A stretch of 64,000 nt of DNA from contig JAGCLD010000007.1 in assembly GCA_017647145.1 (NCBI GenBank), positions 1 to 64,000 on the forward strand, read 5' to 3'. Shown piece by piece: positions 1 to 9,651 of this stretch. This stretch comes from Paludibacteraceae bacterium. GTDB lineage: Bacteria > Bacteroidota > Bacteroidia > Bacteroidales > Paludibacteraceae. Both the position numbers and the translations under genes were made by a program. The notes under the pieces were generated by a model. That model worked only from the letters and a program-made list of their open reading frames with translations. It was not told the DNA's origin and made no database searches. How positions within the stretch are numbered: position 1 is the first letter of the stretch; every line of letters starts with the position of its first letter.

Positions 1-58
1 AAAGATTCAAAAAATGGCTGATTCGTCAACTCAAGTTCGGATTGTCTAATTTGTAGCC

Positions 59-457
59 ATGCACCATGTAAAACTCATATTATTATTCTCCCTCTGCATT
101 GGGCTGAGTGCCAAAGCACAGACTCCCTATGACTCTTTTGCGCCGGAGACATCATGTCCGATGTTGACTTCCGAGGCGTTGTCAAGAGAGAAATGCGCAC
201 AAGATTTTTCATCGGACACCACTTTGCTTGTTGCCATGATAGATACACAACAAGAACGAATCCTACTCGTGGATATGTCTGATGGAAGCATTGTCGCCTA
301 TGCTCTATTGACAGACAACAAAAGCCATTGGCTATCGCCCGACCCACTAAGTGATAAATACCCGGAAATTTCTTCTTATGCGTATTGCCATTGGAGTCCG
401 ATGAGGTATGTCGATCCGGATGGAAGGGATATTTATCGTTATTTTCCAATAAGCTGA
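59..457 (+). CDS. Small secreted protein ending in an RHS-repeat core motif (orphan fragment)
   Basis: The 132-aa product begins with a signal peptide (hydrophobic stretch at residues 5-17, SAKA-Q cleavage-like site near 20). Its C-terminal third carries the hallmark of RHS-repeat-associated core domains: a [20 protein letters not shown] segment followed by [11 protein letters not shown] near residues 113-123. In full RHS proteins this motif closes the shell just before a variable toxin domain. Here only nine residues follow (DIYRYFPIS), there are no YD repeats, and residues 25-90 match nothing I recognise. It is either a free-standing mini-RHS protein or the decayed 3' end of an rhs gene. 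The start follows from the signal peptide. No Bacteroidota promoter is visible in the 58 bp upstream, so transcription may come from outside the window. Confidence 0.6.
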   Translation: MHHVKLILLFSLCIGLSAKAQTPYDSFAPETSCPMLTSEALSREKCAQDFSSDTTLLVAMIDTQQERILLVDMSDGSIVAYALLTDNKSHWLSPDPLSDKYPEISSYAYCHWSPMRYVDPDGRDIYRYFPIS

Positions 458-488
458 ATCATAGCACAACAAAAAAACACCCTCCTTA

Positions 489-520
489 TTTGTGTGTCTC
501 GTCGGGTTATAGTATCTTTG
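489..520 (+). promoter_or_regulatory. Promoter for lepA (-33 TTTG, -7 TATCTTTG)
   Basis: TTTG at 489-492 and TATCTTTG at 513-520 are separated by 20 bp, matching the Bacteroidota primary sigma consensus. Transcription should start around 525, giving a short leader before the lepA ATG at 550. Confidence 0.75.
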
Positions 521-549
521 TACACTTAAATAAGAAGGAATTTATTGGA

Positions 550-2337
550 ATGAAACACATACGCAATTTCTGCATCATTGCTCACATCGACCACGGTAAA
601 AGTACACTTGCCGACCGATTATTAGAGCACACCAACACACTCGCACAAAAAGACTTACAAGCACAGGTACTCGACAATATGGACCTGGAGCGAGAAAGAG
701 GTATCACCATCAAGAGCCACGCCATACAGATGAACTATCAGCACGAAGGAGAAAACTACGTACTGAACCTCATTGACACTCCGGGACACGTGGACTTCTC
801 ATACGAAGTATCACGCTCCATTGCTGCATGCGAAGGTGCATTGCTCATCATTGATGCTACACAAGGAATACAAGCACAAACCATCTCCAACCTATACATG
901 GCCATTGAACATGACCTGGAAATCATACCCATCATGAACAAAATGGACATGGATAGTGCTATGCCGGAAGAGGTGGAAGACCAAATAATCGAACTGCTCG
1001 GATGTAAACGAACAGATATCATACGTGCCAGTGGAAAAACAGGCATGGGAGTAGAAGAAATCCTACAAGCCATCGTAACACGCATACCGGCACCTGTAGG
1101 CGACCCGGAAGCTCCTCTACAATGCTTGATATTTGACTCTGTGTTTAACCCATTCCGAGGCATCATAGCCTACTTCAAAATCGTAAACGGAACAATACAA
1201 AGCAACGACCTCGTAAAATTCGTTGCGACAGGTAAAGAATATGACGCCGACGAAATTGGAATCCTCAAACTGGATATGCAACCCACAAAACAGCTCTCGG
1301 CGGGTAATGTGGGATACATCATATCCGGAATCAAAAATTCAAAAGAAGTAAAAGTAGGTGACACCATCACACACGTAAAACGCCCATGCACCAAAGCCAT
1401 TGAAGGGTTTGAAGAAGTAAAGCCAATGGTCTTCGCCGGCGTTTACCCCATAGAAACAGATGAATTTGAAGACCTGCGTGCTTCACTTGAGAAACTACAA
1501 CTCAACGATGCCTCACTCACTTTTGAACCGGAATCATCCGTAGCACTTGGATTCGGATTCAGATGTGGATTTCTCGGGATGCTACACATGGAAATCATCC
1601 AAGAGCGTCTCGACAGAGAGTTCAACATGAACGTAATCACCACAGTACCGAACGTATCCTACAAAGTGTACACCAAAAAGGGCGATTGCACAGAAGTGCA
1701 CAACCCATCGGGACTGCCTGAAATTACACTTATCGACCGAATAGAAGAACCCTACATCCGCGCCTCTGTCATCACACCAAGTGAATACATCGGACAAATC
1801 ATGACACTCTGTCTCGGAAAAAGAGGAGAACTCGTCAAACAAGAATACATCTCCGGTAATCGCATGGAAATACTATTTGATATGCCATTGGGAGAAATCG
1901 TATTTGACTTCTACGACAAACTCAAAAGCATTTCTAAAGGATACGCCTCTTTTGACTACCACATGAGCGACTTCCGTCCGTCTAAACTCATCAAACTTGA
2001 CATTCTGCTCAATGGTGAGTCTGTGGATGCTCTTTCATCACTCATACACTTCGACAACGCTGTTACATTGGGAAGACGCATGTGTGAAAAACTCAAAGAC
2101 CTCATACCAAGACAACAGTTTGACATTGCCATACAAGCGGCTATCGGAGCTAAAATCATAGCAAGAGAAACAGTAAAGGCTGTTCGTAAAGACGTAACTG
2201 CCAAATGTTACGGAGGAGACATCAGCCGTAAACGTAAACTCTTGGAAAAACAAAAAGCCGGAAAGAAACGCATGAAACAAATCGGTAGTGTAGAGGTACC
2301 ACAAAAAGCATTCCTCGCCGTATTAAAACTTGATTAA
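550..2337 (+). CDS. lepA: Elongation factor 4 (LepA), ribosomal back-translocating GTPase
   Basis: The 595-aa product has the family's usual length. It shows the translational GTPase motifs: P-loop AHIDHGKS at residues 11-18, switch region [12 protein letters not shown] near 47-58, DTPGH at 76-80 and NKMD at 130-133. The C-terminal part has the LepA signatures [14 protein letters not shown] and, near the end, the basic [20 protein letters not shown] stretch. LepA acts on stalled 70S ribosomes. The frame is open further upstream (to 385), but the ATG at 550 lies just downstream of a good promoter and gives the normal N-terminus [15 protein letters not shown]. purL follows after 28 bp, so the two are probably co-transcribed. 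Confidence 0.97.
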   Translation: MKHIRNFCIIAHIDHGKSTLADRLLEHTNTLAQKDLQAQVLDNMDLERERGITIKSHAIQMNYQHEGENYVLNLIDTPGHVDFSYEVSRSIAACEGALLIIDATQGIQAQTISNLYMAIEHDLEIIPIMNKMDMDSAMPEEVEDQIIELLGCKRTDIIRASGKTGMGVEEILQAIVTRIPAPVGDPEAPLQCLIFDSVFNPFRGIIAYFKIVNGTIQSNDLVKFVATGKEYDADEIGILKLDMQPTKQLSAGNVGYIISGIKNSKEVKVGDTITHVKRPCTKAIEGFEEVKPMVFAGVYPIETDEFEDLRASLEKLQLNDASLTFEPESSVALGFGFRCGFLGMLHMEIIQERLDREFNMNVITTVPNVSYKVYTKKGDCTEVHNPSGLPEITLIDRIEEPYIRASVITPSEYIGQIMTLCLGKRGELVKQEYISGNRMEILFDMPLGEIVFDFYDKLKSISKGYASFDYHMSDFRPSKLIKLDILLNGESVDALSSLIHFDNAVTLGRRMCEKLKDLIPRQQFDIAIQAAIGAKIIARETVKAVRKDVTAKCYGGDISRKRKLLEKQKAGKKRMKQIGSVEVPQKAFLAVLKLD

Positions 2338-2365
2338 CAATTTACACCCACATAAACTGAACAAT

Positions 2366-5300
2366 ATGTTATCTTTTTTCAGAACATCTAATGAAACCAT
2401 TATAGCTGTTGAACACATCAACAGCTTTACAAAGGAAGACATTAACAAGTTGTGTTGGCTCTTCAGCGACGCAGCCCTCATCCAAAATGAAAATATAGAG
2501 GGAATACACATCGGACCAAGAAGAGAAATGATCACACCATGGAGTACTAACGCCGTGGAAATTACACAAAACATGGGAGTGAAGGACATAATTCGCATCG
2601 AAGAATTTATCCCGGTACCCAACAAAGAGGCACAAATCGACCCCATGCTTCAACGCTTCTATGAGGGACTCAACCAAGACACATTCCTCATCAGCAAACA
2701 ACCTGAACCTATCGTATATATTGATGATATTGCTGCCTATAACGAACAGGAAGGTCTTGCTCTCAGCGAAAACGAAATCGCCTACCTGGAAGACATCAGC
2801 AAACGTTACGGAAGAAAGCTCACTGATAGCGAAGTGTTTGGATTCTCACAAGTAAACTCTGAACACTGCCGCCATAAAATATTTAACGGCGTGTTTGTCA
2901 TTGACGGAGAAGAAAAAGAACTCAGTCTTTTCAAACTCATCAAACTTACTTCTGAAACAAACCCAAATGCACTTATTTCGGCCTACAAAGACAATGTGGC
3001 TTTTAACGACGGACCAAGCATTGAACAATTTGCTCCGGCGTCTGCCGACAAACCTGACTTCTTCACTACTAAACAAATCAAGTCTGTCATCTCACTTAAA
3101 GCAGAAACACACAACTTCCCAACTACCGTAGAACCTTTTAATGGGGCTGCAACAGGTACTGGAGGTGAAATACGCGACCGACTCGGAGGTGGTAAAGCAT
3201 CACTTCCTATCGCAGGAACTGCAGTGTATATGACAAGCTATCCACGCAACAAAGAAAACGCAAAATGGGAAAACAAAATGGCTGAACGCCAATGGCTCTA
3301 TCAAACACCGGAACAGATTCTCATCAAAGCATCTAATGGCGCTTCAGACTTCGGTAATAAATTTGGCCAACCTCTTATTTGCGGTTCTTTACTCACCTTT
3401 GAACACGAAGAAAACAACAAGCAATACGCCTATGACAAGGTAATTATGTTGGCAGGTGGTGTGGGATATGCTAACCAACGTGACGCACTCAAAGGGGAAC
3501 CTCAACCGGGAGAAAAAGTAGTAGTGTTAGGAGGAGACAACTATCGCATCGGTATGGGCGGTGGCGCTGTATCAAGTGTGGAAACAGGACAATATAGCAG
3601 CGGTATCGAACTGAATGCCGTACAACGTGCTAATCCGGAAATGCAAAAACGTGCTGCCAATGTTATTCGTGCATTAGCTGAATCGGATAACAACCCTATC
3701 GTTTCTATACACGACCACGGAGCTGGAGGACACCTCAACTGCCTATCTGAATTGGTAGAAGCTACCGGAGGACATATTGACCTTGACAAACTACCTGTAG
3801 GAGACCCTACTCTATCTGCTAAAGAAATTGTGGGTAATGAAAGCCAAGAAAGAATGGGGCTGCTGGTACCAGAAGAAGTTCAGGAACACATACGTCGTAT
3901 CGCCGACAGAGAACGTTCTCCTATGTACACAGTGGGAGAAACTACCAACGACATGCGCTTTGTCTTTGAAAAAGAAAATGGCGATAAGCCAATCGACATG
4001 GCACTGGAAGACTTCTTCGGAAAGGCGCCTAAGACCTACATGCACGACAAAACTGTGGATGAACACTACGAAAATGCTGACACCAAAGATACATTACTCA
4101 CCGAATATATTGAAAATGTATTGCAACTGGAAAGCGTAGCTTGTAAAGACTGGCTCACTAATAAAGTGGACCGTTCGGTAACCGGTAAAATCGCACGTCA
4201 ACAATGCCAAGGTGAACTTCAATTACCTTTGAGTGACTTAGGCGCTGTGGCATTGGATTATAGAGGTAAAGCCGGTATTGCTACCTCCATAGGACATGCT
4301 CCTCAAGCTGCTATGATTGACCCTGCAGCCGGAAGTGTATTAGCCATTGCAGAAAGCCTCACAAACTTGGTTTTTGCTCCACTGAAAGAAAAAATTGAAA
4401 GTGTATCTCTCTCTGCTAACTGGATGTGGCCATGCAAAAACGAAGGAGAAGATGCACGCTTGTATAAAGCAGTGGAAGCATGTAGCCGCTTTGCATGCGA
4501 ATTAGGTATCAACATCCCTACTGGAAAAGATAGTCTTTCTATGACTCAAAAGTATGGAAAAGACAAAGTATTCTCTCCCGGAACAGTAATCATATCTGCT
4601 GCCGGTGAAGTGAGCGACATCAAGAAAATAGTGAGCCCTGTAGTCATAAATGACGAAAACACAGCTATCTACCACATCGACTTCTCATTCGACGCATTCA
4701 AATTAGGTGGTTCTGCTCTTTATCAGTCTTTAAATAAAGTAGGTAGTGAATGCCCTAATGTAAATGATAGCGAATACTTTGCAGCCGCATTCAATGCTGT
4801 ACAAGAATTGATAGAAAATGACTTAGTGCTGGCCGGACACGACATCTCTGCAGGGGGACTTCTCACTGCCTTATTGGAAATGTGCTTTGCCAATAAGAAA
4901 GGTGGTTTGAATGTAACACTCGACCAACTCAACGAAAAAGACATAGTCAAAATATTATTTGCAGAAAACCCAGGCATTCTACTACAAGTCAAAGATTGCC
5001 AACAAGTGGAAAAACTATTACGCAATGCCGGTGTTGGATTCTGCAAAATTGCACAACCATGCCAAGATCGCTACATTAAAGTACAACACAACAAGAAAAA
5101 CCACTTGTTTGATATCGACCAATTACGCGACCTATGGTACAAAACATCCTACTTACTGGACAGAAAGCAAAGTGGAGAAAAATGTGCTGCTCAACGTTAT
5201 GCTAACTACAAGAATCAACCACTCAACTATGCATTCTCACCACGATTCACCGGCAAGTTAGAACAATTTGGAATGAATCCTGACCGACAACCGAGTGGAA

Positions 5301-6052
5301 TTAAAGCGGCCATCATCCGTGAAAAAGGTACTAACGGTGAACGTGAAATGGCATACGCACTTTACCTTGCTGGCTTTGATGTGAAAGACGTACACATGAC
5401 CGACTTGGCTTCAGGAAGAGAAACATTAGAGGATGTTAACTTCATTGTATTCTGTGGTGGATTCTCTAACTCTGACGTTCTTGGCTCTGCTAAAGGATGG
5501 GCGGGCGGATTCCTCTATAATGATAAAGCTAAAGCGGCTTTGGATAATTTCTACAAACGCCCTGACACTTTATCATTAGGTATATGCAACGGATGTCAGC
5601 TCATGGTGGAACTCGGATTGCTCACTAATGATGAAAAACAACCACGCATGCTACACAATGACTCACACAAATTCGAATCATGCTTTGTAGGACTTGACAT
5701 TCCGGAAAACCACTCTGTATTGTTTGGTTCTATGGCAGGTAGCAGACTGGGTATCTGGGTGGCTCACGGAGAAGGAAAATTCTATTTACCTAACCCGGAA
5801 AGCCACTACCACATCATTGCTAAGTACACATACGAAGGATATCCGGCTAACCCGAATGGCTCTGACTACAATGTAGCCGGTATATGCTCAAACGATGGAA
5901 GACACCTGGCAATGATGCCTCACTTAGAACGTGCTATCTTCCCATGGCAATGGGGATACTATCCTAATGAGCGTAAGAACAATGACCAAATCACACCTTG
6001 GATGGAAGCATTTGTAAACGCAAGAGAATGGATTAAGAACCAAAGCAAATAG
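2366..6052 (+). CDS. purL: Phosphoribosylformylglycinamidine synthase, large single-chain form
   Basis: This 1228-aa enzyme converts FGAR to FGAM with glutamine and ATP, the fourth step of purine synthesis. It is the long single-chain type, with synthetase domains and a C-terminal class I glutaminase in one polypeptide. Visible marks are the ETHNFPTTVEPFNGAATGTG segment near residue 248, the glutaminase nucleophile motif GICNGCQ near 1071-1077, and PHLERAIFPWQWGYYP near the C-terminus. I chose the ATG at 2366 (MLSFFRTSNE); the frame is open to a TTG at 2330, but that overlaps lepA. No separate promoter is visible in the 28-bp gap. Confidence 0.97.
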   Translation: MLSFFRTSNETIIAVEHINSFTKEDINKLCWLFSDAALIQNENIEGIHIGPRREMITPWSTNAVEITQNMGVKDIIRIEEFIPVPNKEAQIDPMLQRFYEGLNQDTFLISKQPEPIVYIDDIAAYNEQEGLALSENEIAYLEDISKRYGRKLTDSEVFGFSQVNSEHCRHKIFNGVFVIDGEEKELSLFKLIKLTSETNPNALISAYKDNVAFNDGPSIEQFAPASADKPDFFTTKQIKSVISLKAETHNFPTTVEPFNGAATGTGGEIRDRLGGGKASLPIAGTAVYMTSYPRNKENAKWENKMAERQWLYQTPEQILIKASNGASDFGNKFGQPLICGSLLTFEHEENNKQYAYDKVIMLAGGVGYANQRDALKGEPQPGEKVVVLGGDNYRIGMGGGAVSSVETGQYSSGIELNAVQRANPEMQKRAANVIRALAESDNNPIVSIHDHGAGGHLNCLSELVEATGGHIDLDKLPVGDPTLSAKEIVGNESQERMGLLVPEEVQEHIRRIADRERSPMYTVGETTNDMRFVFEKENGDKPIDMALEDFFGKAPKTYMHDKTVDEHYENADTKDTLLTEYIENVLQLESVACKDWLTNKVDRSVTGKIARQQCQGELQLPLSDLGAVALDYRGKAGIATSIGHAPQAAMIDPAAGSVLAIAESLTNLVFAPLKEKIESVSLSANWMWPCKNEGEDARLYKAVEACSRFACELGINIPTGKDSLSMTQKYGKDKVFSPGTVIISAAGEVSDIKKIVSPVVINDENTAIYHIDFSFDAFKLGGSALYQSLNKVGSECPNVNDSEYFAAAFNAVQELIENDLVLAGHDISAGGLLTALLEMCFANKKGGLNVTLDQLNEKDIVKILFAENPGILLQVKDCQQVEKLLRNAGVGFCKIAQPCQDRYIKVQHNKKNHLFDIDQLRDLWYKTSYLLDRKQSGEKCAAQRYANYKNQPLNYAFSPRFTGKLEQFGMNPDRQPSGIKAAIIREKGTNGEREMAYALYLAGFDVKDVHMTDLASGRETLEDVNFIVFCGGFSNSDVLGSAKGWAGGFLYNDKAKAALDNFYKRPDTLSLGICNGCQLMVELGLLTNDEKQPRMLHNDSHKFESCFVGLDIPENHSVLFGSMAGSRLGIWVAHGEGKFYLPNPESHYHIIAKYTYEGYPANPNGSDYNVAGICSNDGRHLAMMPHLERAIFPWQWGYYPNERKNNDQITPWMEAFVNAREWIKNQSK

Positions 6053-6128
6053 GCGAAATATCCATATATTTCGTCAATTTGCCTACATAATAAAGCATTG
6101 ACTTCTCCGCAATAAAAAAAAGATTATC

Positions 6129-6136
6129 TACCTTTG
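6129..6136 (+). promoter_or_regulatory. -7 element (TACCTTTG) of the nhaD promoter
   Basis: TACCTTTG matches the Bacteroidota -7 consensus and lies 68 bp before the nhaD ATG. A TTG at 6098-6100 is 28 bp upstream, longer than the usual 19-21 bp, so the -33 element is uncertain. Confidence 0.5.
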
Positions 6137-6203
6137 CAGGAGTCATAAAAAGTAAAAAGACTTAACTTTTATTTAATAAACTAATTTAAAAAACTCAACT
6201 ATT

Positions 6204-7520
6204 ATGGAAGCATTTGTAATGCCGGCATGGGCAATGATTCCGTTCGGAATTATGCTATTGACTATTGCCGTTGGGCCATTAGTGGCAGAACATTGGTGGG
6301 AGAACAACCGTAACAAATTGATTGTATCAATGTTATTGGGAGTGCCTACTGCTATTTGGTTAATCGTAAATGGTTTGGCACACAATGTTGAACATCAACT
6401 AATCTATGATTACGTTCCGTTCATCATTTTGTTATGTGCTCTCTTTGTGACTACCGGGGGTATTCACTTATCAGGTGACATCAAAGCAAGACCAGCTATT
6501 AACACTGCTTTCCTCGGATTAGGATGGTTATTAGCCTCATTCATGGGAACTACCGGTGCTGCTATGTTATTGATTCGTCCTTTATTAGCCACCAACTCAC
6601 AACGTAAATACACTGTTCACACTGTCTTGTTCTTCATTGCATTAGTAGCCAACTGCGGTGGTTTGTTAACTCCACTTGGAGACCCCCCATTGTTCTTGCT
6701 TTACTTGCGTGGAGCTGAATTTACATGGTTCTTCAGTATGATACTTCAATGGGTATTTGTAGGCATCATCTTGTTAGTGCTTTACTACATCTTTGATTCT
6801 TACTACTATAAAAAAGAAGACTGGACTAACCTCTCTGCAGATAGCCGCGAAGTTCAACCTATTCGCATTACCGGTACTATCAATTTCATTTACCTTCTCG
6901 GTATCATTGCCTCTGTAGCATTTATTAACCCAGGCTATATTCCTCAAATGGGTGAAGAACATGCTCCAATGTGGTTGAAGTTATTACGTGAAATCGTATT
7001 GGTATCTATCATCTTCTTGTCTATGTACACCACAAAGAAGAAGACTCGCGAAGACAACCACTTCTCTTGGGGACCAATCATTGAAGTGGCTGTTGTGTTC
7101 TTAGGTATCTTCACTACCATGATTCCAGCCATGATGTACCTTAACAACAATGCTGCTGAATTAGGTCTCACCAAGCCTTGGCAATTCTTCTATTGCTCTG
7201 GTGCATTGAGCTCATTCTTAGACAACGCTCCTACTGCAGTAGCATTCCACAGTTTAGCACAAGGACTTCCTGCAGAAGTGCTCAGTACAATTGGTACTGA
7301 AAATGTAGCCGGTATTCCAGAGATTTTATTGCAAGCTATTTCTATGGGTGCCGTATTCTTTGGAGCTATGACTTATATCGGCAATGGTCCTAACTTCATG
7401 GTAAAATCTATTGCTGAGGAAAGTGGCGTTAAGATGCCAAGTTTCTTTGGCTACATGATTAAATTCTCATTGATTATCCTGTTACCAGTGTACATCTTAA
7501 TGCAACTATTATTCATCTAA
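6204..7520 (+). CDS. nhaD: NhaD-type sodium:proton antiporter
   Basis: The 438-aa product is an inner-membrane transporter of the ArsB/NhaD (ion transporter) superfamily with roughly a dozen hydrophobic segments. Diagnostic stretches are the ANCGGLLTPLGDPPLFLLYL loop near residues 150-170 and the late FLDNAPTAVAFHSLA motif; an Asn-Ala-Pro-Thr motif of this kind is typical of NhaD. NhaD proteins exchange Na+ (and Li+) for H+. The gene stands alone, with its own -7 element upstream and a strong hairpin downstream (7538-7570). The start at 6204 is the first ATG after the promoter and gives the MEAFVMPAWAMIPF N-terminus. Substrate specificity is inferred from the family. Confidence 0.88.
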   Translation: MEAFVMPAWAMIPFGIMLLTIAVGPLVAEHWWENNRNKLIVSMLLGVPTAIWLIVNGLAHNVEHQLIYDYVPFIILLCALFVTTGGIHLSGDIKARPAINTAFLGLGWLLASFMGTTGAAMLLIRPLLATNSQRKYTVHTVLFFIALVANCGGLLTPLGDPPLFLLYLRGAEFTWFFSMILQWVFVGIILLVLYYIFDSYYYKKEDWTNLSADSREVQPIRITGTINFIYLLGIIASVAFINPGYIPQMGEEHAPMWLKLLREIVLVSIIFLSMYTTKKKTREDNHFSWGPIIEVAVVFLGIFTTMIPAMMYLNNNAAELGLTKPWQFFYCSGALSSFLDNAPTAVAFHSLAQGLPAEVLSTIGTENVAGIPEILLQAISMGAVFFGAMTYIGNGPNFMVKSIAEESGVKMPSFFGYMIKFSLIILLPVYILMQLLFI

Positions 7521-7537
7521 CACGAATATCAACTATC

Positions 7538-7570
7538 TAACACCATACGTCCTATGGGCGTATGGTGTTA
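7538..7570 (+). terminator. Hairpin downstream of nhaD
   Basis: A perfect 12-bp stem (7538-7549 with 7559-7570) encloses a 9-nt loop. No T-run follows, so it may act as a 3' stabiliser or attenuator before the next operon rather than a classical intrinsic terminator. Confidence 0.6.
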
Positions 7571-7595
7571 ATATATTAAGTTCAAAACATCTATT

Positions 7596-8564
7596 ATGAA
7601 AGAAGACAAAGACACCAACCTTTTTGACCTACTGATTCTCTTTTTTCGTTGGATCGGAAGATGTTTTCGTCACATGTTTACAGGAATAGGATGGTGCCTA
7701 CAATTAAGTGCTCATTACATTCCTCTCACTATCATTGTATGTGCTATTGGTCTAGCTTTAGGATTTTATTTCTCTCAACCTGAAAGACGCTATTATAATG
7801 TTGAGGGACTCGCCATCCTCAATGGACCTTCAGCAAGTATCACAAAAGAAATCAGCAGACCCCTTGAATGGGCATTTCCCCACACCCTACACAACCAACA
7901 GAACTTTATTACAAAGTGTGGCATATCAAGCGAAGCTGCTTCCAGCATCAAGCGCATGGAAACATTCTTTGTTATCGATAATCTAAACGATAGTACCCCT
8001 GACCATATTGACTTCAAGCATAAACATGACTTAACAGACACTCTAAACGTCAGAATGCAGAACTACCTCTATTTTCGTTTCCGCACTAAACGAATAGACA
8101 AAGTCAGCGAGATTGAAGAAGGACTGCTTCGCTATTTCAACAATCATCCTACTATGGTAGAGTGGAACAAATTGCGTCGTCAGAATCTCCAGGATGCTGT
8201 CAATATGTATAACCAACAGATATTGTACCTTGACAGTCTTTCTAAAAAAGCCTATTTAGATGACCCTGTTCATGCAAAACTGACACTTCATAACAATTCA
8301 CTCATCATTGGCGAACAAAAGAAACAGTACTTTCACGAAGAAATCACCATACTGCAAAATCAACGTCAAGGCAAAGAGATAGAACTTGTATGTGATAGTG
8401 TACCGATGTACTTCCCTGCTCATCTTGCTGTAAACCCACGAGCCATCAATGGACGTATCAAGACTCTTGCCATTGCAGCAATTGTATCTTATATATTATC
8501 CCTACTACTTGCTTCCGGATGGAAATACAGACGTGACATACGGGAATTTCTTCTACGTAAATGA
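7596..8564 (+). CDS. Wzz-like chain-length determinant / polysaccharide co-polymerase family protein
   Basis: The 322-aa product has the Wzz layout: a cytoplasmic N-terminus, a first membrane segment near residues 42-60, a large periplasmic domain with helical, charged stretches (about 150-270), and a second membrane segment near 287-308 followed by a short basic tail (WKYRRDIREFLLRK). Such proteins set the length of O-antigen or capsule chains at the inner membrane. Sequence similarity to characterised Wzz is weak by eye, so the assignment rests mainly on topology. Its last codons overlap dgkA by 4 bp (ATGA), indicating translational coupling. No consensus promoter is visible between the nhaD hairpin and this gene. 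Confidence 0.6.
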   Translation: MKEDKDTNLFDLLILFFRWIGRCFRHMFTGIGWCLQLSAHYIPLTIIVCAIGLALGFYFSQPERRYYNVEGLAILNGPSASITKEISRPLEWAFPHTLHNQQNFITKCGISSEAASSIKRMETFFVIDNLNDSTPDHIDFKHKHDLTDTLNVRMQNYLYFRFRTKRIDKVSEIEEGLLRYFNNHPTMVEWNKLRRQNLQDAVNMYNQQILYLDSLSKKAYLDDPVHAKLTLHNNSLIIGEQKKQYFHEEITILQNQRQGKEIELVCDSVPMYFPAHLAVNPRAINGRIKTLAIAAIVSYILSLLLASGWKYRRDIREFLLRK

Positions 8565-8935
8565 AAAAACAGATAAATAGTTTTAGATATGCTTTAAATG
8601 GTCTCAGATGTGCTTTCAAGAGCGAAGCACATCTGAGATTTCATTGTTGCATAGCAATTTTAGTCATTCTATGTGGCTTTCTGTTTCACATCTCTTTCAT
8701 GGAATGGATAGCATGCATATTATGCATCGGAAGCGTTATTACTGCCGAACTTATTAACACCGCCATTGAATCTACCATTGACCTCTACACACAGGAGCAA
8801 CACCCTTTAGCAAAAAAAGCCAAAGATGTTGCTGCCGGAGCAGTACTTGTGTGTGCAATCACTGCTGCTGTTATCGGGCTCATGATTTTCCTTCCCAAAG
8901 CACTCGATTTTCTACTAAGTCTATTTGCCGCATAA
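8561..8935 (+). CDS. dgkA: Diacylglycerol/undecaprenol kinase
   Basis: This 124-aa integral membrane protein has the length and three hydrophobic segments of the DgkA family. The active-site signature ELINTAIESTIDL lies near residues 67-79 and is followed by KDVAAGAVLV, both nearly invariant in the family. It phosphorylates membrane lipid alcohols with ATP; in non-proteobacterial members undecaprenol is often the substrate. The start overlaps the Wzz-like gene by 4 bp, and the comF-like gene starts 3 bp after the stop, so it sits inside a compact operon. A link to lipid-carrier recycling for surface polysaccharide fits the neighbour but is inference. Confidence 0.92.
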   Translation: MKKQINSFRYALNGLRCAFKSEAHLRFHCCIAILVILCGFLFHISFMEWIACILCIGSVITAELINTAIESTIDLYTQEQHPLAKKAKDVAAGAVLVCAITAAVIGLMIFLPKALDFLLSLFAA

Positions 8936-8937
8936 CG

Positions 8938-9636
8938 ATGCACATCCATCACTTTTTTCGGTCATTATTTGATTTATTCTATCCAAACCTATGCGCGTGC
9001 TGTGGAAAAACACTCTTGCGTGGCGAGGAGTGCTTATGCTCATTATGTCTTCACGACTTGCCGCGAACCTATTTTACAGACTTTCAAAATAACGAAGCCG
9101 CACAACGCTTTTGGGGTAAAGTCCGTACTGAACGAGTTACTGCTTTCTACTTTTTCTCAAAGGGAACTACATTCCGACAGCTACTTCATAAGTTTAAATA
9201 TCATGGTGAAAAAGAAATTGGGCTCTACTTGGGAAAGATAATAGCCCAAAAACTCGTCAAAGAACAATTTATGGAGGGAATTGACTTAATTATACCCGTT
9301 CCTCTACACCCACGAAAAGAACATAAAAGAGGGTACAATCAAAGTGAATGGATTGCAAAAGGACTTTCTGAAGTAAGTAAAATACCCTACTCAACTAAAC
9401 ACGTAAAACGTGTTATTGACAATGACACACAAACTAATAAAAATACTTACGAACGTCATCAGAACACCTTAGGCATATTTGAATCCTTGAAACCCAATCT
9501 TTTACAAGGAAAACACATACTGCTGGTGGACGATGTACTCACTACCGGTTCAACACTTGAAGCATGCGCACATGCTTTTCATTCTATTCCTGACATAAAA
9601 ATCAGTATCTTTGCACTATCAATTCTTAACGGATAA
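8938..9636 (+). CDS. ComF family protein (amidophosphoribosyltransferase-like)
   Basis: The 232-aa product combines an N-terminal double-zinc-finger-like cysteine cluster (CACCGK near residue 17, then CLCSLC) with a C-terminal type I phosphoribosyltransferase fold, whose PRPP-binding loop ILLVDDVLTTGSTLEAC lies near residues 198-214. This is the ComF/GntX arrangement; ComF proteins help take up single-stranded DNA during transformation. The longer open frame reaches back into dgkA, but the ATG at 8938, 3 bp after the dgkA stop, gives the normal N-terminus. A ComEA-like protein elsewhere in this window (25435-26361) makes natural competence plausible. Confidence 0.88.
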   Translation: MHIHHFFRSLFDLFYPNLCACCGKTLLRGEECLCSLCLHDLPRTYFTDFQNNEAAQRFWGKVRTERVTAFYFFSKGTTFRQLLHKFKYHGEKEIGLYLGKIIAQKLVKEQFMEGIDLIIPVPLHPRKEHKRGYNQSEWIAKGLSEVSKIPYSTKHVKRVIDNDTQTNKNTYERHQNTLGIFESLKPNLLQGKHILLVDDVLTTGSTLEACAHAFHSIPDIKISIFALSILNG

Positions 9637-9651
9637 TAACACTACAACATA

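Noticed and set aside
385..549. N-terminal extension of LepA
   Set aside because: It overlaps the RHS-fragment gene and the lepA promoter; the ATG at 550 gives the canonical start.
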